From positions 2,555,864-2,619,863 of the forward strand of contig OY282386.1 of the NCBI GenBank assembly GCA_958295945.1: a stretch of DNA of 64,000 bases, read 5' to 3'. Below are positions 17,200-26,465 of the stretch, piece after piece; the stretch's first letter is position 1; each line of letters begins with the position of its first letter. Under the pieces are notes generated by a model. The model searched no databases. It saw only the letters and a program-made list of their open reading frames with translations, and had not been told where the DNA came from. The DNA comes from Candidatus Poribacteria bacterium. GTDB lineage: Bacteria; Poribacteria; WGA-4E; WGA-3G. The position numbers and the translations under genes are program-made.

Positions 17200-18537
17200 A
17201 TGTCAACATTTATCAAACCGCGTGTTCCACGTGGCATGCGAGATATTTTACCTGAACAGATGATCCGTAGGCAATATGTTATAGACGTGATTCGTGATGT
17301 ATTTGAAGAATTTGGATTTGAACCTTTACAGACTCCTGCTATGGAATTATCTGAAGTTCTCACAGGTAAATACGGTCCGGATGCAGAAAAACTAATTTAT
17401 CAAGCTGGACACACGGGTGGTAAGGAGGACATCTCACTCCGTTATGATCTGTCTGTACCGCTTTGCCGCGTTATAGCAATGTATCCGCAGTTACCAAAAC
17501 CTTTCAAGCGATATCAAATTGATCCTGTATGGCGTGCGGAACGACCACAGAAAGGACGTTATCGTCAATTTTTTCAATGCGATGCTGATACCGTCGGAAG
17601 TGATAGCATGTTAGCAGATGCGGAAAATGTAAATCTGATCTATCAAGTATTGTCGCGTCTCAGTTTTGAGCAATTTGAGATAAATATCAACAATAGAAAA
17701 CTGATAACTGGTATTGGTGAATATTCTGGCGTTCCTGCCGAACAACTCGGTGGACTTTATCGCTCTATTGACAAATTGGATAAGATCGGGGTAAATGGTG
17801 TCACTGAAGAATTGCGAGAGAATGAGATACCGGAAGATGTTATTGAAAAGTTGCTTGCTCTGTTACAGGTAAAAGGTGATGCGACAACGGTCCTGACTGA
17901 TATGAAGGATCAACTTGCGGATTTTGAAATTGCTCAGAAGGGATTGACCAAATTGGAGGAGTTAATCAACTATATCACCACTCTTGGTGTGCCTGAAAAA
18001 TATTATAGGGTGAATGTGGCAATGGTGCGCGGTTTGGAATACTATACGGGTCCGATATACGAAACGGTTGTTGAGGAACCGAGGATTGGCAGCATAACAG
18101 GTGGTGGTAGATATGATGAACTGATAGGAAGTTTTAGCAAACAGAGTTTCCCTGCCACCGGCACAAGTTTCGGTATTGAACGGATTATTGATGTTATGGA
18201 AGAATTTGATATGTTTCCATCCTCTGTAGGAAAGACGGTGACGCAGGTATTGATGACCGTATTTGATGATGACTTGATGGATGAATCGCTTAAATTATCG
18301 ACGCAGTTACGTCAGGGAGGTATACGGACGGAGGTGTATTTCCGACCTACACGCATTAGCACACAGTTGAAATATGCTGATTCTAAAGGTATTCCTTACG
18401 CAGCTATTCTTGGATCGGATGAGTTAGCTGCTGGGGTTGTAGCAGTTCGGGATTTGTCAAGCAGAGAACAAGAGAATGTTCCATTAGATAAAGTTGTTGA
18501 ACGAATCAAACAGTGGATGGAAGATAACGACTCCTAA
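17200..18537 (+). CDS. hisS: Histidyl-tRNA synthetase
   Basis: A 445-residue class II synthetase. Motif 2 FKRYQIDPVWRAERPQKGRY, histidine A motif VRGLEYYTGPIYE and motif 3 region ITGGGRYDELIGSF with GTSFGIERI are intact. The C-terminal anticodon-binding domain spans about 350-445. It charges tRNA-His in the cytoplasm. The start at 17200 (MSTFIKPRVPRGMRD) follows TAGGAG by 8 bases; a longer frame from 17122 would read through the palindrome and is unlikely. It shares a region with hisZ and hisG but a palindrome separates them. The stop overlaps the stop of the convergent AAA gene by 3 bases. Confidence 0.93.
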   Translation: MSTFIKPRVPRGMRDILPEQMIRRQYVIDVIRDVFEEFGFEPLQTPAMELSEVLTGKYGPDAEKLIYQAGHTGGKEDISLRYDLSVPLCRVIAMYPQLPKPFKRYQIDPVWRAERPQKGRYRQFFQCDADTVGSDSMLADAENVNLIYQVLSRLSFEQFEININNRKLITGIGEYSGVPAEQLGGLYRSIDKLDKIGVNGVTEELRENEIPEDVIEKLLALLQVKGDATTVLTDMKDQLADFEIAQKGLTKLEELINYITTLGVPEKYYRVNVAMVRGLEYYTGPIYETVVEEPRIGSITGGGRYDELIGSFSKQSFPATGTSFGIERIIDVMEEFDMFPSSVGKTVTQVLMTVFDDDLMDESLKLSTQLRQGGIRTEVYFRPTRISTQLKYADSKGIPYAAILGSDELAAGVVAVRDLSSREQENVPLDKVVERIKQWMEDNDS

Positions 18538-20138
18538 ACAGAAGAAGGTCGTTCTTGGATTACAGGGATCACATAACTCTGAATTGTAAAACCGTCTATT
18601 ATCTCAGTCTCAGACCGAGGATCAGTTTCTGTCCGATGATCAAAAACAACATAGTATCCTTCCACTGCACCTTCTAATTTGAGATATGCAGCGAGTTGTC
18701 TTTTGCCTTCTTGATATCGACGTTCACTTTCCCAGATCTTTGTTTCAATGATATACTTTTGTGAGTTGTGAAGGATAAGGAGATCAATTCTGCCTCGTCC
18801 GGTTTGAACTTCAAGGTACATTAAGCCGCGTACGATTCGAACAAACTGTTCAAGATAAGCATAGAGTAAATATTGTCCAATAAACTCTTTCGGTGTATCA
18901 GGCACATCTAAAATCTTATACCCTGCACGTGCGATGAATTCTTGAAAATTATTCAGAAGTGGTAACATCTCAAGTTTACCATCAGTGGTGAGAAAATCCG
19001 TGAATTCTGTATCTGCATTTTCGGGAAAATAGGTCCCCTCAAGTCCGTTGACAAGGGGTTGGAATGCTTGTATAATACAATACTGATAAATAGGGTTTAC
19101 TATTTCACACATGCCATCTACCCCTTCAGCGATAACACCAAAAGTGGCAAGTTCGTTGATGAGTTCATTGTATAAATTAAATTCTATACCTTTATCATAA
19201 GAAGCAATCTTCATGAGTAATGTTTCAAATCTACGATCTCTTCGTATATTTGTTATCAGGTGGTCAATGTTTGTGTTTCGTTCACGAAGCAGTTTTATGT
19301 GTGCTGTTGAGAAGTGTTGATCTGTGATCATTTCGCTTATTGAGATTTCCAATTCCTCAGTAAGTATTTGCGCGCATCGATTTACGAGGAACGGTTGACC
19401 AGCAGTTTGTTTGTGTAAGGATTCAACAACTTCAGGCAAGAATGGCTGACCTGTTTCAACTGTATATTGTCTTAGTAATTCTTTCACTTGTTGGAGAGTG
19501 AAATTGGGTAAGAAAAATTCGTCTTGGATATTGAATGGAGAAACGGATCTATCGTAGTTGAGCTGTGTGATGCTCTTGACACCGATAATGCCAACGCTAT
19601 GGATGCAACGCGTCTGATCAGAAAGGTAGATGTCTCGAAGCGAATGCAGGAAATCGCTTAAAACAGCTTGAGGAATACCATCAAATTCATCAATAATGAC
19701 AACTACTTTTTGAACTCCATAATCATCATTTAAAATACTTGAGAACTGTTCAAAGAAGTCCATCATTGAAATATGATTTGTTATTTTGCTGTTTAAAAGA
19801 AATCGCGAGAATTTACCAGAGAGTGTTTGTCCACGTTTTTCAAAAACCTGCTCAATCTCTTTACAAATTCTATTGCATACGGCTTCGTAAAAATCTATTG
19901 CCGGTAAGTTTTTATATGTTTCAAAATTGAGTTGGATAGGAAAATAGGATGGATCCTCATCTGTGAGTGTTTCAAGTGCCATTCTGAAAAAGGTGGTTTT
20001 TCCTGTTTGTCGGGGTGCAAAAAGGACAATATACCTTCCCTCTTTAACTCGTGTGAGAAAATCTGCTATCTCTTTACTCCGAGGGACAATATAATGTTGC
20101 TCAGGATATACGCGTCCTTGTGTTCCAAAACGTCTCAT
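18534..20138 (-). CDS. AAA-like ATPase fused to PD-(D/E)XK nuclease domain
   Basis: A 534-residue protein. The N-terminal P-loop FAPRQTGKTTFF (about residues 40-51) and Walker B KVVVIIDEFDG (about 145-155) belong to the AAA_35/STAND-like ATPases. A winged-helix-like middle region follows. The C-terminus (about 445-500) reads LEVQTGRGRIDLLI and KYIIETKIW, the D...ExK pattern of a PD-(D/E)XK nuclease like DUF1703. Proteins with this architecture are widespread in uncultured bacteria, with roles proposed in defence or DNA processing but mostly untested. The ATG at 20138 lacks an ideal ribosome site. It is convergent with hisS and has no operon partner. Confidence 0.82.
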   Translation of the reverse strand: MRRFGTQGRVYPEQHYIVPRSKEIADFLTRVKEGRYIVLFAPRQTGKTTFFRMALETLTDEDPSYFPIQLNFETYKNLPAIDFYEAVCNRICKEIEQVFEKRGQTLSGKFSRFLLNSKITNHISMMDFFEQFSSILNDDYGVQKVVVIIDEFDGIPQAVLSDFLHSLRDIYLSDQTRCIHSVGIIGVKSITQLNYDRSVSPFNIQDEFFLPNFTLQQVKELLRQYTVETGQPFLPEVVESLHKQTAGQPFLVNRCAQILTEELEISISEMITDQHFSTAHIKLLRERNTNIDHLITNIRRDRRFETLLMKIASYDKGIEFNLYNELINELATFGVIAEGVDGMCEIVNPIYQYCIIQAFQPLVNGLEGTYFPENADTEFTDFLTTDGKLEMLPLLNNFQEFIARAGYKILDVPDTPKEFIGQYLLYAYLEQFVRIVRGLMYLEVQTGRGRIDLLILHNSQKYIIETKIWESERRYQEGKRQLAAYLKLEGAVEGYYVVFDHRTETDPRSETEIIDGFTIQSYVIPVIQERPSSV

Positions 20139-20269
20139 TTTTTCACCGTATTTTTTATTTTTTCAACTTAAATTATATCACATCATTTCGTGTGAGTCTA
20201 TTGATAAATGTGTGCATAGGTAGTACCAATATAGAGTGAAACCTTATTATCCTCAGAATTCCAATTTCA

Positions 20270-20295
20270 TTGTAGGGATGGGTTCCACCCTACAA
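20270..20295. repeat. Short palindrome
   Basis: TTGTAGGG and CCCTACAA surround a 10-base loop upstream of the metallophosphoesterase gene. Its outer sequence CCCTACAA is shared with the GC-rich repeats at 26.2 kb. Confidence 0.5.
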
Positions 20296-20329
20296 ATGAT
20301 TTATGAGATACAATCTGAAAAAGGAAGAT

Positions 20330-21502
20330 ATGAAATTCTACAATCGATCGCGTTTTCTTTGGAGCATTTTCCTACTATGTTTGATTGTGCAGGCGGTGCA
20401 ACTGACGATTGTAGGGTGCAGCCACACATCACCTTACTATCATCAAGACATTCCTGCAATCGGAAAACAGAATATTGCAACGGAGAATACGCTCCAGTAT
20501 CGCATCTTACTCATTGGTGATGCGGGATTACCGAAGCAAGATGAACCTGTCTTACAGACATTACATTCATGGACAAAAAAATCTCCAGAGAAAACCAGTG
20601 TTGTCTTCTTGGGAGATAATATGTATCCTGATGGAATGACAGAACGGAAAAAGCACGAAGCCACTACTCGTTTGGGACCGCAACTTGATGTCATCAAGTC
20701 TACAGATGCTCACGGGTTGTTTATTCCAGGTAATCATGATTGGACGAATGGAAAAAAGGTTGGATATCATGCGCTGCTTGCACAAGAGAAATATATTAAC
20801 GATGCCCTGACTCGCACGCCACAATTCTTGCCACAAGGTGGCACTCCAGGTCCCGTTATGCTGGAACTACCAAAGTCTGCCCCTGTTGTGCGAATAGTTG
20901 TTTTAGATACACAGTGGTGGTTACATCAACACGAGAAACCGCCAGCATCTACAGATACAGTTGTAGATAAACTCAAGAAATATTTGGATACTGAATTGCC
21001 AGTTATCGTTGTTGGACACCATCCTTTGCAAAGTTATGGCATACATGGCGGTTTCTATGATTGGAAGGCACACCTCTTTCCCTGTAGACTTGCCCACAAA
21101 TGGCTGTTCGTGCCTGTTCCGATTGTTGGTTCTTTGTATCCATTGGTTCGGTGGTATGTGGTGAAATCGGATCAGGATTTGAACGGAGCACGATATAAAT
21201 ATATGGTGTCACAACTCAATGCTGCCTTGTCTACTCGGAAAAAGTCACCGCTCTTAATTTATGCATCTGGACATGAACATTCTCTACAAGTGTTGGAAGG
21301 GGATGTGACAGATTATCTACTTGTTAGCGGACTTGGCTCGAGTGAAAAGGCAACTGAAGTAAGTCATGGAGACAATACACTTTTTGCACATCAACACTCG
21401 GGTTTTATGGCATTAGATTTTCTTGCAAATGGAGAAGTCCTTTTACGTGTAGTAGAACCTACTGACACAGAGGTGGTGTTCCAGCATTGGTTGAAGAAAT
21501 GA
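20330..21502 (+). CDS. Calcineurin-like metallophosphoesterase lipoprotein
   Basis: A 390-residue protein with an N-terminal signal and lipobox IVGC near residue 30. All metallophosphoesterase motifs are in order: LIGDAG, FLGDNMYPDG, PGNHDW, VVGHHPLQ and ASGHEHSLQV. These bind two metal ions that hydrolyse phosphate esters. The enzyme is probably lipid-anchored and periplasmic or outer-membrane. A moderately basic insertion with hydrophobic residues (FPCRLAHKWLFVPVPIVGSLYP, about 245-265 in two halves) could touch the membrane. I chose ATG 20330, following AAGGAAG; an upstream ATG at 20303 is also in frame. Substrate unknown. No clear operon partner; the PhyH gene follows after 83 bases. Confidence 0.85.
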   Translation: MKFYNRSRFLWSIFLLCLIVQAVQLTIVGCSHTSPYYHQDIPAIGKQNIATENTLQYRILLIGDAGLPKQDEPVLQTLHSWTKKSPEKTSVVFLGDNMYPDGMTERKKHEATTRLGPQLDVIKSTDAHGLFIPGNHDWTNGKKVGYHALLAQEKYINDALTRTPQFLPQGGTPGPVMLELPKSAPVVRIVVLDTQWWLHQHEKPPASTDTVVDKLKKYLDTELPVIVVGHHPLQSYGIHGGFYDWKAHLFPCRLAHKWLFVPVPIVGSLYPLVRWYVVKSDQDLNGARYKYMVSQLNAALSTRKKSPLLIYASGHEHSLQVLEGDVTDYLLVSGLGSSEKATEVSHGDNTLFAHQHSGFMALDFLANGEVLLRVVEPTDTEVVFQHWLKK

Positions 21503-21585
21503 TGACAACTGAATTACCTTAAACTTTTTGTTTATGGTATAGTCTAAATTTCAAATATTTGAAATAATGCGTAGAGGATTTCAAT

Positions 21586-22359
21586 ATGCTCACACAAAAA
21601 CAGAAGTTAGAATTCTATGAAAATGGTTATATCAAAGTTCCTGGTGTTGTACCGAAGTTGATGGTGGATAGTGCCCGAAAAATGATTAATCATTCTATCG
21701 GTGCGGTCGGTATGCACGAAGGCGACTTGGAAAAGTTTCGCGCACAATCGTATTGTAACGAAATCAGGAATGCACCACAGATTGTTGAGATTTTCAATAA
21801 AACGCCTATTCAGAACATTGCCGAATCAATGTTGGGAGAAGGGAATGTTCAAGTTCCCGGTTCAGCCCAGATAGCACTGCGTTTTCCAATGCCGTTGGGT
21901 CGTGATGCGAAAGAACCTGGTGGTCATCTTGATGGATTGGGAAGCGGAACAAACGGTATGGAAAAAGGGGTATACAGGCGCGGATTTACGGCGTTAGCTG
22001 TTGTTTATTTGGCAGATGTGCCTGAACCTTATAGTGGTAACTTTACGGTATGGCCCAAGACACACAGTTTCTTCGCGGACTACTTCAAAAAGGAAGGACA
22101 TGAAATTTTAGCGAATGGAATGCCAAGACCTGAACTCCCCGAAGGTCCTACACAAATTGTTGGAAATGCGGGTGATGTTGTTCTAACCCATCACCAGGTT
22201 GTACATTCTGCAGCACCGAATGCATCTTCAGATATTCGGTATGCGGTGATTTTCCGTATACGGCATGTTGATGTTAAAGAAAACGGTTATGATAGTTACA
22301 CAGATATTTGGCGTGAATGGCCTGGAATACAAGAGGTAGTGGAAAACGGAAACGCATAA
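21586..22359 (+). CDS. Phytanoyl-CoA dioxygenase family protein (PhyH), 1
   Basis: A 257-residue Fe(II)/2-oxoglutarate oxygenase of the PhyH family. The iron motif HxD is GGHLDG (about residue 128), and the distal His is in THHQVVHSAAPN (about 208) followed by RYAVIFRIRH, whose Arg is positioned for 2-oxoglutarate. All catalytic residues are present. Such enzymes hydroxylate lipids, amino acids or secondary metabolites in the cytoplasm; the substrate is not known. A TAGAGGA site precedes the ATG. A strong convergent terminator hairpin follows. Two more PhyH proteins are at 24.2 and 34.8 kb, sharing little beyond the motifs. Confidence 0.88.
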   Translation: MLTQKQKLEFYENGYIKVPGVVPKLMVDSARKMINHSIGAVGMHEGDLEKFRAQSYCNEIRNAPQIVEIFNKTPIQNIAESMLGEGNVQVPGSAQIALRFPMPLGRDAKEPGGHLDGLGSGTNGMEKGVYRRGFTALAVVYLADVPEPYSGNFTVWPKTHSFFADYFKKEGHEILANGMPRPELPEGPTQIVGNAGDVVLTHHQVVHSAAPNASSDIRYAVIFRIRHVDVKENGYDSYTDIWREWPGIQEVVENGNA

Positions 22360-22381
22360 TTCTATGTAATAATTTGAATGT

Positions 22382-22410
22382 ACGGGTGATTAGATCAATC
22401 ACCCGTTTTG
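22382..22410. terminator. Convergent hairpin terminator
   Basis: ACGGGTGATT-AGATC-AATCACCCGT, a perfect 10-bp stem, followed by TTTGCTTTT on the plus strand and with AAAAGC ahead of it for the other direction. It sits between the PhyH gene and the LamG gene, which converge. Confidence 0.8.
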
Positions 22411-22413
22411 CTT

Positions 22414-23235
22414 TTAATTGCTCCGCTTGATTTCTGCCCAGGTAATGCTTAATTTGTTTATCGGTTCAACACTGAACGGATCTCCACTGTTTCTATAGAG
22501 GTCTTTTATTTCATCATCGGAAAGTGCGCGATGGAACATCAGGAACTCATCCATTAGTCCTGTAAATGTCCATGTAGGACTTGCATTCCCATTAAATACA
22601 GCTGCTTCAGAACCGATACCGATGAAACCGTAGCGTTGTGCTTTCGGACCGATCATTTTATTATTAGTCGCAGTGGCTGCTTCCACATCCACTTTTCCAT
22701 CAACATATATACGCTTCATATCTCCATCAAAAGTAACAGCGACATGATGCCATTCTCCATCTGACACCTTAATATCTCCGTGCCAATCTTCTATAGGACA
22801 ACAGATATCAAAAGCGATAAAATCAACATGGTCTATGGCAGCATCTCCTACTGCAAACCGAAAATAGTCACTACGATCCCAGGAGGCAATCATTCCCCTA
22901 CCGGACGTTTTTACCCAAACTGCCATAGACAGTTCTGGTATGCCTTCGGTATAGTTTAGATCACGTACAGCGATGTATTGGGTTGCGCCGCCGGGGAATT
23001 CCATACATTCGTTTACTATACCTTCATCTACAATTTTTAGTTTATCACCGTGGATTAATCCGTCGTACTCATTTCCTGACAAATCTAATATATCGTCACC
23101 CTTTTGGGATGCTTTGTCAAAACTATAGTAGATGACGAGTTCTTTCTCACTAATACCACCTGCATGTGTAGTTAACGCTGCTATAGATAGAATTACTGTT
23201 AGCGTCAACATTTTGAAAATAAATGAATTTTTCAT
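22414..23235 (-). CDS. Exported LamG-domain protein, paralogue A
   Basis: A 273-residue protein with a signal peptide (ILSIAALTTHAGG, cleavage near 26) and a single LamG/ConA-like domain: LVIYYSFDKASQKGDDILD, GGATQYIAVRDL, SMAVWVKTSGRGMIASWDRS, DGEWHHVAVTFDGDMKRIYV and GLMDEFLMFHRALSDDEI. The extreme C-terminus is KLSITWAEIKRSN. It is about 60% identical to the next gene upstream (23341-24156), a tandem duplicate. It is probably secreted or surface-held and binds glycans or matrix. The TATCTCCTTTT upstream, on the other strand, gives a good AAAGGAGAT ribosome site. Confidence 0.85.
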   Translation of the reverse strand: MKNSFIFKMLTLTVILSIAALTTHAGGISEKELVIYYSFDKASQKGDDILDLSGNEYDGLIHGDKLKIVDEGIVNECMEFPGGATQYIAVRDLNYTEGIPELSMAVWVKTSGRGMIASWDRSDYFRFAVGDAAIDHVDFIAFDICCPIEDWHGDIKVSDGEWHHVAVTFDGDMKRIYVDGKVDVEAATATNNKMIGPKAQRYGFIGIGSEAAVFNGNASPTWTFTGLMDEFLMFHRALSDDEIKDLYRNSGDPFSVEPINKLSITWAEIKRSN

Positions 23236-23340
23236 TTTATCTCCTTTTATTCATAGACACTATTAGATATGTGTTATCTACAACAAAATAAGGTTCTATT
23301 TCTGTGTGGTTTATGATTTACAGTTTTGGTTATCACTGTA

Positions 23341-24156
23341 TTATTTCGTACTCTTGATTTTCCCCCATGTGATGCTCAATTTGTCTGATGGGTCAACTGC
23401 AAAAGGATCAGTAGTTCCTTTTGCCAAGGTTTCAACCTCCTCAGCGGAGATTGCACGATGGAACAGGAGGAACTCATCCATCAACCCAGTGAAAACCCAG
23501 TTGGGACCTTTTCCAGCATTGAAAGCAGCAGCTTCTGAACCGATGCCGATAAACCCGTAACGTACTATCTGTTTTCCAATCATCTTGGTGTCTGTGTCTG
23601 TTGGTGCCTCCACGTCCAATTCCCCATCAACGTATATCCGCTTCATTTCTGCATCAAAGGTTGCAACAACATGATGCCATTCGTCGTCCGTTACTTCAAC
23701 CTTCCCGTGCCAATCTTTGACTGGACAACAGACATCAAAACCGATGAAGGTCAAATTTCCGAGTACATCATCACCAGCCCCAAACCGGAAAAATTCGCTT
23801 CGATCCCAGGATGCGATCATCCCTCTACCTGCAGTCTTGATCCAGACAGCGATAGTAATTTCAGGAAACAAATCATCATAAAAATGATCTCGCACTGCAA
23901 TATAGTTAGCCGCACCACCTGGAAACTCCATAGCACCGTTAACTTTGCCATCCACAACATTGAGATTACCGTTTTGCAGACCATGATTATCATTTCCCGA
24001 CAAATCCATTATATCTACCCCCTCGTGGGTTTCTTCGTCAAAACTATAATGGATGATCAGTTCATCTGTGCTAACCGCTTCCGCGTGAACCATCAATAAT
24101 GGAATTGTTAGCATTAACGTTAGTGCCAAAATTCTAAAAACCGTAGTGATTTTCAT
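23341..24156 (-). CDS. Exported LamG-domain protein, paralogue B
   Basis: A 271-residue tandem paralogue of the preceding LamG protein: signal peptide (ALTLMLTIPLLMVHA), then IIHYSFDEETHEGVDIMDLS, GGAANYIAVRD, ITIAVWIKTAGRGMIASWD, DDEWHHVVATFDAEMKRIYV, GLMDEFLLFHRAIS, and the tail KLSITWGKIKSTK. The start is placed at 24156 with GAGGAG 8 bases upstream; a first ATG at 24171 overlaps that site. The pair is in one direction, separated by 105 bases without a terminator, and a third LamG gene lies at 9.2 kb. The function is inferred only from the fold. Confidence 0.85.
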   Translation of the reverse strand: MKITTVFRILALTLMLTIPLLMVHAEAVSTDELIIHYSFDEETHEGVDIMDLSGNDNHGLQNGNLNVVDGKVNGAMEFPGGAANYIAVRDHFYDDLFPEITIAVWIKTAGRGMIASWDRSEFFRFGAGDDVLGNLTFIGFDVCCPVKDWHGKVEVTDDEWHHVVATFDAEMKRIYVDGELDVEAPTDTDTKMIGKQIVRYGFIGIGSEAAAFNAGKGPNWVFTGLMDEFLLFHRAISAEEVETLAKGTTDPFAVDPSDKLSITWGKIKSTK

Positions 24157-24213
24157 AATAGTACTCCTCATTTTTTAAGGTTGAATTTAAATGTGAATCA
24201 ACAATCTGTTGTT

Positions 24214-25002
24214 CTATGGCTTCAAATAATGACCTGGAATACGGGAACCAGGATAGTTTCCATTTGCATCGCGATCTGCGATGAGTTCAGGAATCTCTTC
24301 ATCCCAATATTCAGGAACGGTGTTTGGACGACTGTGCCATGCGAGAATCAGCGTGCGACGTACATCAGTGTGATTTCTGTGTGCAGAATGTAGTACCCTT
24401 GCATCTGCAATAACTAATGAACCCGCTTTGGCACATACATTTATCTGATCTGGATGATTGTCAAACATATAAGGGTGATCTTCCTCAATGAACCTTGCCC
24501 CTTGTTCATGTGCGGGAACAAGTAGGTCGTGCAATTCAATTCGTTTTAGATGTGTGCCGGGGATAATTCTTAAACATCCATTTTCAGGAGTTGTATCAGA
24601 CAGATAGTAATTAAGAAAAATAGTCTGTGGCCATGGTGTACAACTAAGCGGGTCATTCCATCGCATCCAATCTTGGTGCCAATACAGTGGTGGACCTCCG
24701 GCTTCTTTTGTTAAGATAATAATACCACCTGATGCTCCGAAATCCCCGAAACCGAGTTGATTCAAAGCGTCTCGTGATGGCTGCCACTCCAGCAACCGTT
24801 TTATGTATGGGTTGTCTGCTCCACCGACATTCACATGCTGTCCTTGATATACCATTTCATCAGGTTCTACGTGCCCTGCAATGAGTCGTTCTGTTTCATC
24901 ATGCAGCTCTTGCAGGAATTCTTCAGTCAATATATCGTCTACAATGCAAAATCCATCACGCAGCATCTGATTGCGTTTTTCTAATGCGACTTCGGGTGTC
25001 AT
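24214..25002 (-). CDS. Phytanoyl-CoA dioxygenase family protein (PhyH), 2
   Basis: A 262-residue PhyH-family oxygenase. The HxD iron motif is YWHQDWMRW (about residue 130), the distal His is in ARVLHSAHRNHT (about 222), and RRTLILAWHSRPN provides the arginine. The gene therefore seems catalytically competent. The start at 25002 (MTPEVALEKR) has GAGGAG upstream; an ATG at 25020 that overlaps the same GAGGAG is less likely. It lies just upstream of the LamG pair on the same strand with a 57-base gap, so a shared transcript is possible. Substrate unknown. Confidence 0.86.
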   Translation of the reverse strand: MTPEVALEKRNQMLRDGFCIVDDILTEEFLQELHDETERLIAGHVEPDEMVYQGQHVNVGGADNPYIKRLLEWQPSRDALNQLGFGDFGASGGIIILTKEAGGPPLYWHQDWMRWNDPLSCTPWPQTIFLNYYLSDTTPENGCLRIIPGTHLKRIELHDLLVPAHEQGARFIEEDHPYMFDNHPDQINVCAKAGSLVIADARVLHSAHRNHTDVRRTLILAWHSRPNTVPEYWDEEIPELIADRDANGNYPGSRIPGHYLKP

Positions 25003-25452
25003 CCAATATGTACTCCTCATTATGATATTGAATGTATTTTATAGAAAACAACTAAAAAATTCAACATATTTGTATGCCCTTTTACGATTTTATAAATAAT
25101 CTAAGTTGCTACTTACAGAATTTCGTTCATCAAAATCTTTTTCTTCTATGAAATTAAGGGGTTTCTGCATATTTGATGCACTCTTTTATCGGGGTTGAAA
25201 AGTCCTCCTAACATTTTATATTTACTTGTTTTTTTGTTTTCTTGTGCATGGTGCTTTCTATCGTGTTGTGATATGGGTTTATGGCGTTTTTTTGCTTTGA
25301 ACTTAATTTGAAAAAACAAGCAAATGGTGTAAAATTTTTTCGTTATTGTTCATTTTTTGGACAGTTTTGGTGTAATTTCTTGTTTTATTTTTGTTGCGGC
25401 GATGGTCTGTAATTTTGCTTTCGGCAATAAACCTTATAAACCTACGTATGAA
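25003..25452. other. AT-rich gap with half of a family-B end
   Basis: The sequence holds no convincing gene. TAAGTTGCTACTTAC near 25101 resembles one end of the family-B MITE but has no partner nearby. The rest is T-rich and featureless. Confidence 0.4.
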
Positions 25453-25482
25453 GGGTGCGTAAAGTTTTTGTCACTATAAGCG

Positions 25483-25610
25483 TCAATTTAGCGTCCTTCC
25501 TGTGCCGTTAGGTTCGGTTAGGAAACCGCACCTAACCAGGACTATGAGAGTAGTATTTTTTGTGTAGTATCTGACAGCAAATTCATTGTGTTTATCTTGC
25601 AATTTCATGG
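25483..25610 (-). pseudogene. Truncated small gene inside the mobile element
   Basis: On the minus strand AAGGAGA precedes an ATG at 25610 that begins MKLQDKHNEFAVRYYTKN. The frame soon enters the hairpin at 25508-25535 and ends in the terminal repeat, so only the N-terminal part of a gene seems to have been captured or left. The full reading frame extends upstream to 25851 but without a good start. The original product is not recognised. Confidence 0.35.
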
Positions 25611-26164
25611 TCTGTCTCCTTCTTGAAAAGTTACGAAACTGTAAGAAATCTCTTACAACTGTAAGACGGGAAAATTGTCTATTCACGTAGTCACTGTATG
25701 GGTTTATAGGGCATAATTTGATGACACTAAAATTTGAATTATGCAAAACTGTAAGATTTTTCTGAGATGCTGAGATTTGTCCGTTATTTTTGTATAGAAA
25801 TGTGTGATGAATTGGATGAATATCGTCTTTTATCTTCATAATAGTATCCATTATTTTGCTCTTATAAATTTCTTAAAATTGTTATATTTAATATCACATT
25901 CTTGTTAAAATAAATAATAAATATATGTTAACACATAAATGGACTTATGTCAAGTTATTTTTTGGCAATGGACATATTTTTCATTGTTCAACACACATTT
26001 TTTAGACCTGTAAGGACGATATGGATATAAGGGCAGGTTAGTACAGACATATCGTCCCTAATGAAGATTAGGAAATAAATATGGTAATTTGAGATCAAGT
26101 CCAGAGCACTTACAAAGTGCCAAATCAAGAAATCAACGGTATGAACGCCTTTCGGCGTTCCCCG

Positions 26165-26372
26165 GGTCTCTGTGCCCCGCCATTCCTTGTCATGTAATGC
26201 AACGGGCGGGCACAGAGACCCGCCCCTACAATGGTTGGTGAGAAGTTAGTGCCAAAATATCCCAGTCACCATTGTAGTGCCAATCAAGTAATCAACGGTA
26301 TGAATGCCTTTTGGCGTTCCCCGGGTATGAATGCCATCACTCCTCGCAACAACTGCGGGGCACGGAGACCCC
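26165..26372. repeat. GC-rich palindromes and direct repeats
   Basis: CGGGTCTCTGTGCCCCGCC is faced by GGGCGGGCACAGAGACCCGCC, and a second unit GCGGGGCACGGAGACCCCGC follows. Both units are preceded by a copy of ATCAACGGTATGAA and followed by CCCCTACAA, so the block is a tandem duplication. Confidence 0.6.
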
Positions 26373-26459
26373 GCCCCTACAATTCATGGTGAGAAGTTAG
26401 TGACAAAATCTTTACACACCCCGTATGAAAATTCAATTCCGATTTTTTTACATTTTTGG

Positions 26460-26465
26460 TATAAT
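26460..26465 (+). promoter_or_regulatory. Putative -10 box of the DUF5069-like gene
   Basis: TATAAT at 26460-26465, 69 bases before the ATG. A -35 match at the right distance is weak (TTCCGA), so this is tentative. Confidence 0.35.

Larger units (their letters stand above)
25453..26421. mobile_element. MITE-family A element, long form (969 bp)
   Basis: The left end GGGTGCGTAAAGTTTTTGTC and the right end, read inwards, GGGTGTGTAAAGATTTTGTC are inverted repeats. CGTATGAA is present immediately outside both ends (25445-25452 and 26422-26429), a perfect 8-bp target duplication. No transposase is encoded. The interior contains a truncated small gene (25483-25610), two direct repeats of about 130 bp (26117-26255 and 26278-26408) and GC-rich palindromes. 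A 30-base stretch near 26253-26284 is the same as the core of the 65-bp element at 59810. Confidence 0.75.
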
